64,000 nucleotides of DNA from Chryseobacterium tagetis (lineage in GTDB: Bacteria > Bacteroidota > Bacteroidia > Flavobacteriales > Weeksellaceae). The position numbers were made by a program, and so were the translations under genes. Location of the stretch: assembly GCF_016735585.2 (NCBI RefSeq), contig NZ_JAERSE020000002.1, forward strand, positions 124,001 to 188,000, given 5' to 3'. Positions 1 to 8,655 of the stretch are shown in pieces (the first letter of the stretch is position 1; each line of letters begins with the position of its first letter). A model generated the notes under the pieces. That model was not told where the DNA came from, did not search any database, and saw only the letters and a list, made by a program, of their open reading frames with translations.

Positions 1-2
1 AC

Positions 3-2273
3 AGCTATATGAAGATGGTGTATAAATATCCTATCAATGCCTTTCCTTATGATAAAATTCGTTCTGAAAACGCCAAGAGAAGCAAAAAGGAATCGGAATA
101 TGAGATCATTGATACCGGAATTTTCGACAATGATGAATACTTTGACATCTTCATTGAATATGCCAAAGCAGATCATAATGATATTTTAGTAAGAATCACT
201 GTTTGTAACAGAAGTGAAATCAATGCGCCTATCGTGATTGCGCCTGCAATTTGGTTTAGAAATAACTGGAAATGGGGATACAATACCTATAAAGGTCAGT
301 TCAATGCAGGAAATGACGGAACTATCGATATCAATCATGACAGCATTTCCATTAAAAAGTTTTATTCACGAAACAATAATGCCCAAAGCGTTTTTTGTGA
401 AAATGAAACCAACAATCCGAAATTATATGGAGCTCCTTACCCTGGAAATACTTATTTCAAGGACGGAATTAATGATCATATCGTCTACGGAAGCAATACT
501 GTAAATCCTGAAAAAACAGGGACAAAAGCTTCATTCCTGATTGATGAAACTATCGAAGGAGGAACTTCTAAAACTTTTGATTTCAGGCTGTCACCCAATA
601 GTCTGGATGAGCCGTTTGATCAGTTTGACCAGATATTTGCCCAAAGATTGGATGAAGCCAATGAATTTTATAACGAAATTCAGAGTGATGTTGTAGATGA
701 TGATGAAAAAAATGTGCAAAGACAGGCTTTTGCAGGTCTACTTTGGAATAAACAGTTCTATCATTACAATGTCGGAAAATGGCTGAAAGGCGATCCTAAT
801 TTTGATGCTCCAAGAGATTTCAACAATTATGTCCGAAATACGGAATGGAATCATATGCATAACAAAGACATCATTTCCATGCCTGATAAATGGGAATATC
901 CGTGGTATGCGACTTGGGATTTGGCATTTCACTGTGTTCCTTTTTCCATTATTGATGGTGAGTTTGCGAAAGGACAGCTTCTTTTGCTGACGAAGGAATG
1001 GTATATGCATCCGAACGGGCAGCTTCCTGCTTATGAATGGAATTTAAGTGATGTGAATCCGCCTGTACATGCATGGTCATGTTTCCGTGTTTTTAAAATT
1101 GATGAAAAGCAAAACGGCAAACCGGATCTTTTATTTTTAGAGAAAGTTTTCCAGAAACTTCTTTTGAATTTCACATGGTGGGTGAACCGAAAAGATAAAA
1201 ACGGTAAAAATATTTTCGGAGGAGGTTTCCTGGGACTCGACAACATCGGTGCATTTGACCGGAATATGGAATTAAAAGATGGTCAACATCTTGAACAAGC
1301 CGACGGAACAAGCTGGATGGCAATGTACGCATTAAATATGATGCGAATTGCCATGGAGCTAGCTCAATATTATCAGGTGTATGAGGATATGGCTATCAAA
1401 TTCTTTGAGCATTATCTTTATATCGCAGAAGCAATGGAAAATCTGGGTGAAGGAACAAAAGGTCTCTGGAATGAAGAGGACGGATTTTTCTATGATGTTT
1501 TGCAGCTTGGAAACGGCGACAGTGTGTCTTTAAAATTAAGAAGTATTGTAGGGCTGATTCCGATGTTTGCCGTAGAGATTGTTGATCATAAGTTATTAGA
1601 AAATATGCCCAACTTCACCGCAAGAATGGAATGGATTCTAAAAAATAAGCCGGAGCTTACCAAACTTGTTTCCCACTGGGATGAAGAAGGACACGGAAGA
1701 AAACACCTCATGAGTATTCTCCGTAAGAATAGATTAACAAAGGTTTTGACAAGAATGCTTGACGAAAAGGAATTTTTGAGCACATACGGAATTCGTGCCA
1801 TGTCGAAAGTATATGAAGAAAATCCGTTTGTATTTTCGGTGCATGGAACTGAAAATGTAGTGTATTATACTCCGGCTGAAAGTGACAGTAGAATGTTTGG
1901 AGGAAACAGCAACTGGAGAGGTCCGATTTGGTTTCCTATCAATTTCCTGATCGTAGAAAGTTTACAGCGTTTCCATTATTATTACGGAAACAGTCTGAAA
2001 GTAGAATTCCCGACCGGAAGTGGCGATAAACGAAATCTTGATGAAGTTGCTCAGAATATAAGCAACAGATTATGCTCTATCTTTTTAAAGGATGAACACG
2101 GACAGCGTCCGTTCAATGGAGGAAATCCTAAGTTTAATTATGACGAAAACTTTAGAGATTATATCACCTTCTTTGAATATTTCCACGGTGACAATGGTCG
2201 CGGAGTCGGTGCATCACATCAGACAGGATGGACAGCAACGGTTGCGAAACTGATGAAACCGAGATTAATGTAA
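3..2273 (+). CDS. GH63-like (MGH1-type) glycoside hydrolase, 5' end outside window
   Basis: This is the C-terminal part of a large alpha-glucosidase-like enzyme of the GH63/mannosyl-oligosaccharide glucosidase type, with an (alpha/alpha)6-barrel catalytic domain. The reading frame is open to the window edge: codons for Ser-Tyr precede the Met at position 9, and that Met lies in a segment (SYMKMVYKYPINAFPY) that is internal in relatives as I remember them, so the true start lies upstream. Typical barrel segments are visible: WYATWDLAFH (about residue 298 from that Met), EWNLSDVNPP (about 343), GTSWMAMYALNMMR (about 431), NWRGPIWFPINFL (about 635) and a C-terminal GASHQTGWTATVA. The acidic residues in WYATWD and the EWNLSD region are plausible catalytic groups. 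The substrate cannot be read from the sequence; family members act on alpha-glucosidic linkages. No signal peptide can be judged because the N-terminus is missing. Confidence 0.88.
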   Translation, partial: SYMKMVYKYPINAFPYDKIRSENAKRSKKESEYEIIDTGIFDNDEYFDIFIEYAKADHNDILVRITVCNRSEINAPIVIAPAIWFRNNWKWGYNTYKGQFNAGNDGTIDINHDSISIKKFYSRNNNAQSVFCENETNNPKLYGAPYPGNTYFKDGINDHIVYGSNTVNPEKTGTKASFLIDETIEGGTSKTFDFRLSPNSLDEPFDQFDQIFAQRLDEANEFYNEIQSDVVDDDEKNVQRQAFAGLLWNKQFYHYNVGKWLKGDPNFDAPRDFNNYVRNTEWNHMHNKDIISMPDKWEYPWYATWDLAFHCVPFSIIDGEFAKGQLLLLTKEWYMHPNGQLPAYEWNLSDVNPPVHAWSCFRVFKIDEKQNGKPDLLFLEKVFQKLLLNFTWWVNRKDKNGKNIFGGGFLGLDNIGAFDRNMELKDGQHLEQADGTSWMAMYALNMMRIAMELAQYYQVYEDMAIKFFEHYLYIAEAMENLGEGTKGLWNEEDGFFYDVLQLGNGDSVSLKLRSIVGLIPMFAVEIVDHKLLENMPNFTARMEWILKNKPELTKLVSHWDEEGHGRKHLMSILRKNRLTKVLTRMLDEKEFLSTYGIRAMSKVYEENPFVFSVHGTENVVYYTPAESDSRMFGGNSNWRGPIWFPINFLIVESLQRFHYYYGNSLKVEFPTGSGDKRNLDEVAQNISNRLCSIFLKDEHGQRPFNGGNPKFNYDENFRDYITFFEYFHGDNGRGVGASHQTGWTATVAKLMKPRLM

Positions 2274-2282
2274 ATAAAAAAA

Positions 2283-2328
2283 TTAGGGTATTAGAACTGA
2301 ACACAATGTTCAAATTCTAATACCCTAA
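2283..2328 (-). terminator. Long hairpin terminator between convergent genes
   Basis: A 14-bp perfect stem (TTAGGGTATTAGAA with TTCTAATACCCTAA) encloses a second 5-bp stem (GAACA/TGTTC). On the minus strand it is followed by a T-rich run (TTTTTTTATTT), so it should end the operon finishing with the OsmC gene. On the plus strand no T-run follows, but the same hairpin may protect the 3' end of the glycosidase mRNA. Confidence 0.8.
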
Positions 2329-2352
2329 AATACTAGTAATAGTATTTTAATT

Positions 2353-2778
2353 CTAATTAGTAACCTGTTCTCCGTTTACAAAAACTTCGTACCCTATTTC
2401 TACATTAGGTTCTAATGTTTTAGAAACAGAACAGTATTTTTCAAAAGATAATTGTGCTGCCTTCAGTGCTTTTTTAGGATCAACATTTCCTTCCAATAGA
2501 AATTTCACCTTAATCGCTTTGAATGGTTTTGCGTCTTCAACAGGAATACGCTCTCCTTCTACCTCAGCTTTAAAACCTGTAATTTCCTGTCTTTGTTTTT
2601 TCAGGATAGAAACTACATCAATTCCGCTGCATCCTGCAACCGCCATTAAAACACTTTCCATTGGAGAAACTCCTTTTGCTCCCGGCTGAGAAGTATTATC
2701 CAGTAAAATTGAATTCCCTTGTGAGTTGGTACATTCAAATAAAAAATCGTCGTTGAGTCTGTTAAGTGTTATTTTCAT
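2353..2778 (-). CDS. OsmC family peroxiredoxin-like protein
   Basis: A 141-residue protein of the OsmC/Ohr family, small cytoplasmic enzymes that reduce organic hydroperoxides through two cysteines. Both expected cysteines are present: Cys50 in VLMAVAGCSGIDVVSIL and Cys116 in FEKYCSVSKTLEPN, at the usual spacing. The SVSKTL segment is typical of the OsmC-like branch rather than classical Ohr. It lies 24 bp after the DUF58 gene in the same direction and is probably the last gene of the envelope operon, just before a strong hairpin terminator. The peroxide-reducing role comes from the family; the actual substrate is unknown. Confidence 0.9.
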   Translation of the reverse strand: MKITLNRLNDDFLFECTNSQGNSILLDNTSQPGAKGVSPMESVLMAVAGCSGIDVVSILKKQRQEITGFKAEVEGERIPVEDAKPFKAIKVKFLLEGNVDPKKALKAAQLSFEKYCSVSKTLEPNVEIGYEVFVNGEQVTN

Positions 2779-2802
2779 TATTCCTTTTCGCTTTTTGCAA
2801 AA

Positions 2803-4125
2803 TTATAAAATTCCTCTGGCTTTTATCTCAAGATACTTATTGATCACATCGATATTTAAGTTTTCAGGAAGTGTATATACTGAATAAATACCATATTTTC
2901 TGAGTTCCTGAATGATCAGTTTTTTCTCAAACTCAAATTTTTCAGCAACAATTTCATCATAGATCTCCTGCATATTTTCAGGATTTTTATGCATTAATGT
3001 CTGTATCTCTGAGTTTTTAAAGAACACGACAACCAGCAAATGGTTTTTGGCAATTCCGCGAAGATATTTTAACTGCCTATTTAGTCCATCTAATGTTTCA
3101 AAATTGGTAAACAGTAAGACTAAACTTCTTTGGTTGAGCGAAAATTTTACATCCTGATACAGCCTGTTGAAATCACTTTCAAAAAAATCTGTTTTAACGT
3201 TGTATAAAGCTTCGGAAATTTTCTTGAGCTGTCCTGATTTATTATCTGCAGCTACTCTGTTTTCTGTTTTTTTAGAGAAAGTCATCATTCCTGCCCTGTC
3301 TCCTTTTTTCAGAATGATATGAGATAAAGCCATTGTTGCATTGATCGAATAATCAAGAAGACTTAATCCGTTGAACGGCATTTTCATTGTTCTTCCTTTA
3401 TCAATCAGCATAAAAATACGTTGAGCTTTTTCATCCTGAAACTGATTTACCATCAATCGATTGGCTTTGGAAGTTGCTTTCCAGTTGATGGTTCTTACAT
3501 CATCTCCGGGAACATATTCTTTGATCTGCTCAAATTCCATGGTATGTCCCAGTTTTCGTATTTTTTTGATTCCTCCCAGTAAAAACTCGTTTTGAAGCGC
3601 CATCAATTCATATTTTCTTAAATGAATAAACGACGGATAAGAAGGAAGCATCGCATCTTTCTGAAAGGTAAATCTTTTGGCAACCAGTCCTAAAGGGGAA
3701 GAAACAAAAATATTTAAGGCTCCAAAGCTGTATTCACCTCGTTCTTTAGGTTCTAAAATGTATTCAAAAAATGAATTTCTGCCTGCTTCAATATTTTTTT
3801 CGATTATGAAATCTCTTTTCTGAAACTGAAAAGGAATCTCATCGATCACTTTTACATGAATTTTAAATCTGTAGTTGTTTTTAATATCAATTTTCACAGG
3901 ATTTTCATCACCGTTTGACAATTTCTCGGGCAATATTCTCTGTGACTGAACGCCTTCTTTTTTATTAAAAACAAAGAGATAATCTATCATTACCGCCAGA
4001 AAAACAACCAACAACAAAGCATGCGCAACGATCATCAGAAAAGGAAAGAAAAATGCAAAAACATAGATCATCCCCACTCCGATGAGTGTGAAAAAAAAGC
4101 GTGTATTGATGTATAAATTCTTCAT
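2803..4125 (-). CDS. DUF58 domain protein (vWA-like, membrane anchored)
   Basis: A 440-residue protein with two hydrophobic segments near the N-terminus (about 8-25 and 27-50), then a soluble region with the DUF58 signature at about 197-229 (FEQIKEYVPGDDVRTINWKAT). A DKGRTM segment at 242-247 resembles the metal site of von Willebrand factor A domains. DUF58 proteins are regular partners of MoxR AAA ATPases, and the MoxR gene lies upstream, separated by a broken IVS-type gene. It probably works at the inner membrane with the neighbouring DUF4129, DUF4350 and SpoIIM proteins. The biochemical function of DUF58 proteins is not established. Confidence 0.9.
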   Translation of the reverse strand: MKNLYINTRFFFTLIGVGMIYVFAFFFPFLMIVAHALLLVVFLAVMIDYLFVFNKKEGVQSQRILPEKLSNGDENPVKIDIKNNYRFKIHVKVIDEIPFQFQKRDFIIEKNIEAGRNSFFEYILEPKERGEYSFGALNIFVSSPLGLVAKRFTFQKDAMLPSYPSFIHLRKYELMALQNEFLLGGIKKIRKLGHTMEFEQIKEYVPGDDVRTINWKATSKANRLMVNQFQDEKAQRIFMLIDKGRTMKMPFNGLSLLDYSINATMALSHIILKKGDRAGMMTFSKKTENRVAADNKSGQLKKISEALYNVKTDFFESDFNRLYQDVKFSLNQRSLVLLFTNFETLDGLNRQLKYLRGIAKNHLLVVVFFKNSEIQTLMHKNPENMQEIYDEIVAEKFEFEKKLIIQELRKYGIYSVYTLPENLNIDVINKYLEIKARGIL

Positions 4126-4136
4126 TTCTTTTTAAG

Positions 4137-4168
4137 GTTGCAGGTTTTAGATTTTAGGTTGCAGGTTT
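4137..4168. repeat. Short GGTTGCAGGTTTTAGA-type direct repeat
   Basis: GGTTGCAGGTTT occurs twice within about 32 bases, with TTTTAGATTTTAGG between the copies. The TTTTAGAT element also appears as a tandem array in the rplP-rpsC gap near 44.13 kb, so this may be a small dispersed repeat type. It borders the downstream side of the broken four-helix-bundle gene. Confidence 0.5.
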
Positions 4169-4188
4169 GTGACGGTTAAAGCTTTTGG

Positions 4189-4538
4189 TTATTTTAAAGA
4201 ATTAATTAATCCGTTTAGCATTTTTGAAATTTCAATTATATCTTCGTTTAGTTTTAAATAGTTTGTTTCATTTAAAAAATGAAGATTTCTTGAAATAATT
4301 AATTGAGTTTCAACTCCGCACAGCTTCCTCTTGAAATTTTTAAAAACTGAAGATAATCCGGTTTACTTCTTCTAGAATTTCCTTCAGCAATATTTGACGG
4401 AATTGAAACCGCTGCTCTTCTTATTTGAGATTTTAATCCAAATGTTTCGTCCTTAGGAAACGTTTCTGTGATTTTATAAATTTCAGTTACAAAATCAATA
4501 GATTTTTGCCAAACTAAAAGCTCTTTAAAATTAGCCAT
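4189..4538 (-). pseudogene. Four helix bundle (23S rRNA IVS-type) protein, frameshifted
   Basis: The first 79 codons encode the start of a four-helix-bundle protein of the type named after 23S rRNA intervening sequences, with the hallmark FGLKSQIRRAAVSIPSNIAEG and the helix PDYLQFLKISRGSCAEL. The frame then stops at 4299-4301. One frame over, the family's C-terminal part continues without interruption from the next codons (ETQLIISRNLHFLNETNYL and onward to SLK) to a stop at 4189-4191. One missing G near 4308-4313 explains the break: TTG-AAA-CTC where TTG-GAA-ACT is expected. Restored, the protein would be about 116 residues, normal for the family. It is wedged between moxR and the DUF58 gene. 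A true mutation and a sequencing error look the same from here. The function of these proteins is unknown. Confidence 0.85.
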
Positions 4539-4596
4539 TCCTTAACCCATTAAAGATGATTCATTAAACTATAATCTGCTACCTTTTACCTGTTAC

Positions 4597-5628
4597 CTAT
4601 CTAGGAATCTCTATTCCTTCTAAAATCTGTCTGATAATTTCATCGGCAGTCAATCCTTCCATTTCTCTTTCCGGCGATACGATTACTCTGTGTCTTAATA
4701 CTGCATAACTTGCTTCTTTGATGTCTTCCGGAGTTACGAAATCTCTTCCTCTTAATGCAGCAAAAGCTTTTGAAGCCGTCAGTAATGCTAAACTTGCTCT
4801 TGGAGAAGCTCCTAAATACAAAAACTGGTTTTCTCTGGTATTGATAATGATTTTAGCGATATATTCTATCAACTGAGATTCTACAATGATCTCTTTTATC
4901 AAATGCTGATAGTTTTTAAGCTGCTGAGCTGTAATGACGCGTTCTACAACTTCTGTTTTATCTTCTTTTTTACTTTCGTGCTGGTTTTTAATGATGGCTA
5001 TTTCCTGCTCAAGATTCGGATATTTTACATTGATCTTGAAAAGAAAACGGTCAAGCTGCGCTTCGGGAAGTCTATAAGTCCCTTCATGTTCGATCGGGTT
5101 TTGAGTAGCCACAACTAAGAACGGTTCATCCATTATATAACGGGTTCCATCCATTGTGATCTGTCTTTCTTCCATTACTTCAAAAAGAGCCGACTGTGTT
5201 TTAGCCGGTGATCTGTTGATCTCATCAATCAGAACAAAGTTGGAAAAGATAGGTCCTTTTTTAAATTCAAATTCTGAATTTTTCACACTGAAAACAGAGG
5301 TTCCCAAAATATCTGAAGGCATCAGATCGGGAGTAAACTGAATTCTGCTGAAATCTACATCGATCGTTTTTGCCAGTAATTTTGCCGTAATCGTTTTTGC
5401 GACTCCCGGAACTCCTTCTATAAGAACATGACCGTTCGACAGCAATGCCGCCAAAAGATGTTCGATCATATCTTCCTGACCAACGATTACTTTAGCGATT
5501 TCAGTTTTTACTTTCTCTAAACTTGCACGAAGTTCGATCATGTCTAAACGCGACTGAAAATCCCCTTCTTTTTTTTCGATATCTACAGAGGTCTGATTGT
5601 CTAAATTTGGGCTTTCAAAATTATCCAT
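4597..5628 (-). CDS. MoxR family AAA+ ATPase
   Basis: A 343-residue cytoplasmic AAA+ ATPase of the MoxR family, thought to act as chaperone-like remodelers of partner proteins containing vWA or DUF58 domains. Walker A is GVPGVAKT at 72-79, Walker B is FVLIDE at about 131-136 followed by INRSPAKTQ, and the region with sensor 1 and the arginine finger is VVATQNPIEHEGTYRLPEAQLDRF at about 172-195. The C-terminal lid contains GASPRASLAL. It is the ATPase of the DUF4350/DUF4129/DUF58 operon. About 100 bp separate it from the DUF4350 gene and 471 bp from the DUF58 gene. Confidence 0.95.
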   Translation of the reverse strand: MDNFESPNLDNQTSVDIEKKEGDFQSRLDMIELRASLEKVKTEIAKVIVGQEDMIEHLLAALLSNGHVLIEGVPGVAKTITAKLLAKTIDVDFSRIQFTPDLMPSDILGTSVFSVKNSEFEFKKGPIFSNFVLIDEINRSPAKTQSALFEVMEERQITMDGTRYIMDEPFLVVATQNPIEHEGTYRLPEAQLDRFLFKINVKYPNLEQEIAIIKNQHESKKEDKTEVVERVITAQQLKNYQHLIKEIIVESQLIEYIAKIIINTRENQFLYLGASPRASLALLTASKAFAALRGRDFVTPEDIKEASYAVLRHRVIVSPEREMEGLTADEIIRQILEGIEIPR

Positions 5629-5727
5629 ACTATTATGTTTTTCAATCTCAATAATATAACTGTTTAATTATAAGATTCTTTGAGTTGCTCGGAATAACAA
5701 TTACATTATTATAGATTACAAGATTTG

Positions 5728-6891
5728 TTATATTTTAATTATTTCATCCAACAGTTTATTCATCCTTACAAGATCTTCTTTCATTACATTGGAATAAGGA
5801 TTTTGTCCTTTCTTGATCAGCGTAATTGCCTCAATAATCATTTCTAATGGTTTTCCTGTTTTTAAATGAAGCTTTTTGGCAAAATCCTCATCCAGATTCT
5901 GAGTATCTATTAAAAGATCAAGTCTTATTTTATTTAAAAAATACTGGGCTTTTTTTGCCATCATATCATGGAAATCTCCTTCTTGAAGGTATAAATTCCC
6001 AATGCTTTTTACAAATTCTGCGGAAGTATTTTTTAAGGGTTCTATTATTGGGACTACTCTCTGTTTTCTTTTGGCATTGAAGAAAATAAATAATACCAAA
6101 CCTCCTAAAAACACCCACCAAGCATATTTGAGTGCCGGATTTGACAGGATAAATCTCATAAAGAACCTCGATTCTTTGGTATTACTTTCTACAAACCAAA
6201 GTGTATCTCTATCCTGAAGGTAAGAAAATACATCCTGAAAATATTTTACATTTCCTTTTTTCAGCAAATAATAATTCGTCAGGAATAAAGGCTCACAATG
6301 TACATAAAAAGTCCCTTTTCCAAATTTTGCCTTGATAAAATTTGCTTGATCCTTATTATTTTTTTCTGCCGTTTTTCCCAGTATCTCAACTCCGGGTCTC
6401 ACATAGGAGAAACCTCTTCCCGAAGGGAATTTATCTAAGTGAATAAAATCTCCCTGGTATTTTTTATCGGTAAGCTTTAAATAATTCTGCTCTTCAAAAG
6501 AAATCTGGGAATCATAATAACCGATACTGTCTGAAACAGTTTGCGGAAGCTGGCTTACAATAATCATTGCATCGGAACCTTTGGAAACCTGATCCATTAT
6601 TTTTTTCCAGGATTCCATGTCGATTTCGCTTTCAATGACGAGAATATTGTGAGCCGGTTTATTTTTATTCTGATTGTAAAACTCATAAGCCGAAACATCA
6701 ACTTTTTTCAGTTTTCCATTGAAGAGGTCTTTGCTTTCATGGTTGAAAACAAATAATCCGAAAGGAGACTTTTCTTCCACATCAAAATTCTTGCGCCAAT
6801 CTGTAACTTCTTTTTTGTTTACTTCAAGCAATGCCAATATCACCATAATAATGATGAATACCAAAGCATATATTTTGAAAGTCTTGTTCAT
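5728..6891 (-). CDS. DUF4350 domain membrane protein
   Basis: A 387-residue protein with an N-terminal transmembrane helix (about 6-22), a long region predicted to face the periplasm (about 25-250) and a second helix (YAWWVFLGGLVLFIFF, about 256-271), followed by a basic stop-transfer segment and a cytoplasmic tail. The periplasmic part has the DUF4350 style (ILVIESEIDM, GKGTFYVHCEPLFLTNYYLL). DUF4350 genes recur next to DUF4129 and MoxR genes, as here, with 14 bp to the DUF4129 gene. The fold suggests a sugar- or peptide-binding class I glutamine-amidotransferase-like domain, but no catalytic function is known. The family assignment rests on context and motif style. Confidence 0.82.
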   Translation of the reverse strand: MNKTFKIYALVFIIIMVILALLEVNKKEVTDWRKNFDVEEKSPFGLFVFNHESKDLFNGKLKKVDVSAYEFYNQNKNKPAHNILVIESEIDMESWKKIMDQVSKGSDAMIIVSQLPQTVSDSIGYYDSQISFEEQNYLKLTDKKYQGDFIHLDKFPSGRGFSYVRPGVEILGKTAEKNNKDQANFIKAKFGKGTFYVHCEPLFLTNYYLLKKGNVKYFQDVFSYLQDRDTLWFVESNTKESRFFMRFILSNPALKYAWWVFLGGLVLFIFFNAKRKQRVVPIIEPLKNTSAEFVKSIGNLYLQEGDFHDMMAKKAQYFLNKIRLDLLIDTQNLDEDFAKKLHLKTGKPLEMIIEAITLIKKGQNPYSNVMKEDLVRMNKLLDEIIKI

Positions 6892-6905
6892 TTTCCTAAA
6901 ATTAA

Positions 6906-7700
6906 TTACAATTTAAAAGCTTGATATTGTTGTTTGAATCTGGCATAGTCTTCTTTATCGATCCCGAATTCACCATACCACACATAATCGAATATATAAG
7001 ACAGTTTTGAAAATTCACTTTTCAGATGCTGTTCTTTTAATTCGGCTACATAGTCTTTATTGGTTTTTTCAGGATTCCAGACAATGATTTTTTTATCGCT
7101 CAGTTTTTTTAGAATATATAGAAACTGATATCGAATAGCTGAACGGTATTCTCCGTTGTTTTCAAACTGAGCAATACTTTCCGGAAAATTGATCTCATGA
7201 ATATTTTCGTGAAGTTCTTTCTCAGCAATATCCAGCTTCTTGTTTTTTCTGCCGAAAATAAAGCTGCCGTCTTTTCCCAATAGATATTTAATAATGAAAT
7301 ATAATAGAAAACCTACCAAAACAATGGCAAATAAACGGATTAAAACATCTGTAAATTTTGCAGAACTGCTTAAGCTTGTTTTCCCAAAAATACTTTCTAT
7401 TAATCTGATGATTTTCTTCTGAAGCTTTTCCCAAAAAGATTCTCTGGGTTTTGATACGGAATAGTCAAATTCACTTCCCTTATATCTCGACTGTATATTT
7501 TCTTTAATTTTCTTTGGATATACCGTATTCTCTGTCACCGGTTTTTTCAGCAATAAGGAATCTGCACGGTTCATTCCTTTATAATGTTCTTCACTTAAAG
7601 AATCTACCACTACTGTTTCAATAGTACTAGAAGGTTCGCCTTCCTGTGCAAAAGAAAGCCCACTCATTATAAAAAGAAAAAAAAGAATGATTTTATTCAT
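6906..7700 (-). CDS. DUF4129 domain protein with signal peptide and one TM helix
   Basis: A 264-residue protein. Residues 1-19 form a signal peptide ending in SFAQ, one membrane helix spans about 119-141 (VLIRLFAIVLVGFLLYFIIKYLL), and the C-terminal half carries the DUF4129-type helical domain (YRSAIRYQFLYILKKLSDKKII ... YDYVWYGEF-like segment). DUF4129 domains are seen in transglutaminase-like and MoxR-associated proteins across bacteria; their function is unknown. The gene overlaps the preceding membrane-protein gene by 8 bp, which points to translational coupling, and the DUF4350 gene follows after 14 bp. Confidence 0.83.
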   Translation of the reverse strand: MNKIILFFLFIMSGLSFAQEGEPSSTIETVVVDSLSEEHYKGMNRADSLLLKKPVTENTVYPKKIKENIQSRYKGSEFDYSVSKPRESFWEKLQKKIIRLIESIFGKTSLSSSAKFTDVLIRLFAIVLVGFLLYFIIKYLLGKDGSFIFGRKNKKLDIAEKELHENIHEINFPESIAQFENNGEYRSAIRYQFLYILKKLSDKKIIVWNPEKTNKDYVAELKEQHLKSEFSKLSYIFDYVWYGEFGIDKEDYARFKQQYQAFKL

Positions 7701-8655
7701 TTATTCCGATCGTATCAATTTCTGCCAATTCTACTTTCTGATGAAGATCTGTTCTGCTGTCATAATACATCAAACCAGCGTTTACATATAGCATATTTGA
7801 GGTAAAAAACGAAACCAGTAATGATACTCCATAAAGGATAAAAAATAGTACTCCAAATCCTCCACCAAGAGGATTCTGTTCAAAACTTCCATCCGGAGCT
7901 GTAGTGGATAACGTAGCGAAAAATATAACCATCGGAATGGCCGTAAAGATCATCGAAATGATATACAAGATAAGTGAAATAATAATGGTACTTCCCCAAT
8001 ATTTCCAGTAAGGAGAACCTTCTCTCGCATTCGGATAAGAAAACTGAGCTCTTATCGAATAACTCAAACTTTCAAAGAAACCTCTCGTTGAGCTGAAATA
8101 GTCATACATTAAAAATGTAACCACATTAAAAAGCGTAGGTCCTACCAAACACATGATAAAAATACCGATCACAAGAAAAACCAATACATAGGAAATCCCC
8201 ATAACGATCATTGACAAAGGGGTAACAATAAATGTCATCCCTAAACATAAGATGATTATTTTTTTGAAATTTCTTTTAAAATCCCCCAGAATATCATCTG
8301 TTTTGATTTTGTTTTCACCTGCTGCCAATCTTTTTAAGTAAAAGACCGGATAAAGATAATTGACGATCATCAGAATCATAAACAATATAAACGTAATGAT
8401 TCCGGTCGCAAAAAACATCCCAAAATTATTCTGAAAATAATTTTCGAAGTAATAACTCTGTCCGCTGATATTTGATCCTAAAATCTGTCCAAAAAGTTCT
8501 TTAAAACCAAAAATAAAAACGACGACCATCAAAATAAGAAGGAGACCGTTTAGTAAAATATAATTCTTGAAATAATTTTTACCATAAAGCTTAAAGAAAG
8601 AAAAACTGTCACTTATAAATGTTCCGAAGTCTCTTTTTTTATAAAACTGCATCAT
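7693..8655 (-). CDS. Polytopic membrane protein of the MoxR operon
   Basis: A 320-residue, strongly hydrophobic protein with about six membrane helices (for example YILLNGLLLILMVVVFIFGF, TGIITFILFMILMIVNYLY and two near residues 135-190). It resembles the glycerophosphodiesterase membrane-domain/DUF4013 type of protein found in similar operons, but I recognise no catalytic motif. It overlaps the SpoIIM-family gene upstream by about 17 bp and the DUF4129 gene downstream by 8 bp, so the three are probably made together. A second Met codon lies at residue 2, making the start ambiguous by one codon. Its specific role is unknown. Confidence 0.8.
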   Translation of the reverse strand: MMQFYKKRDFGTFISDSFSFFKLYGKNYFKNYILLNGLLLILMVVVFIFGFKELFGQILGSNISGQSYYFENYFQNNFGMFFATGIITFILFMILMIVNYLYPVFYLKRLAAGENKIKTDDILGDFKRNFKKIIILCLGMTFIVTPLSMIVMGISYVLVFLVIGIFIMCLVGPTLFNVVTFLMYDYFSSTRGFFESLSYSIRAQFSYPNAREGSPYWKYWGSTIIISLILYIISMIFTAIPMVIFFATLSTTAPDGSFEQNPLGGGFGVLFFILYGVSLLVSFFTSNMLYVNAGLMYYDSRTDLHQKVELAEIDTIGINE

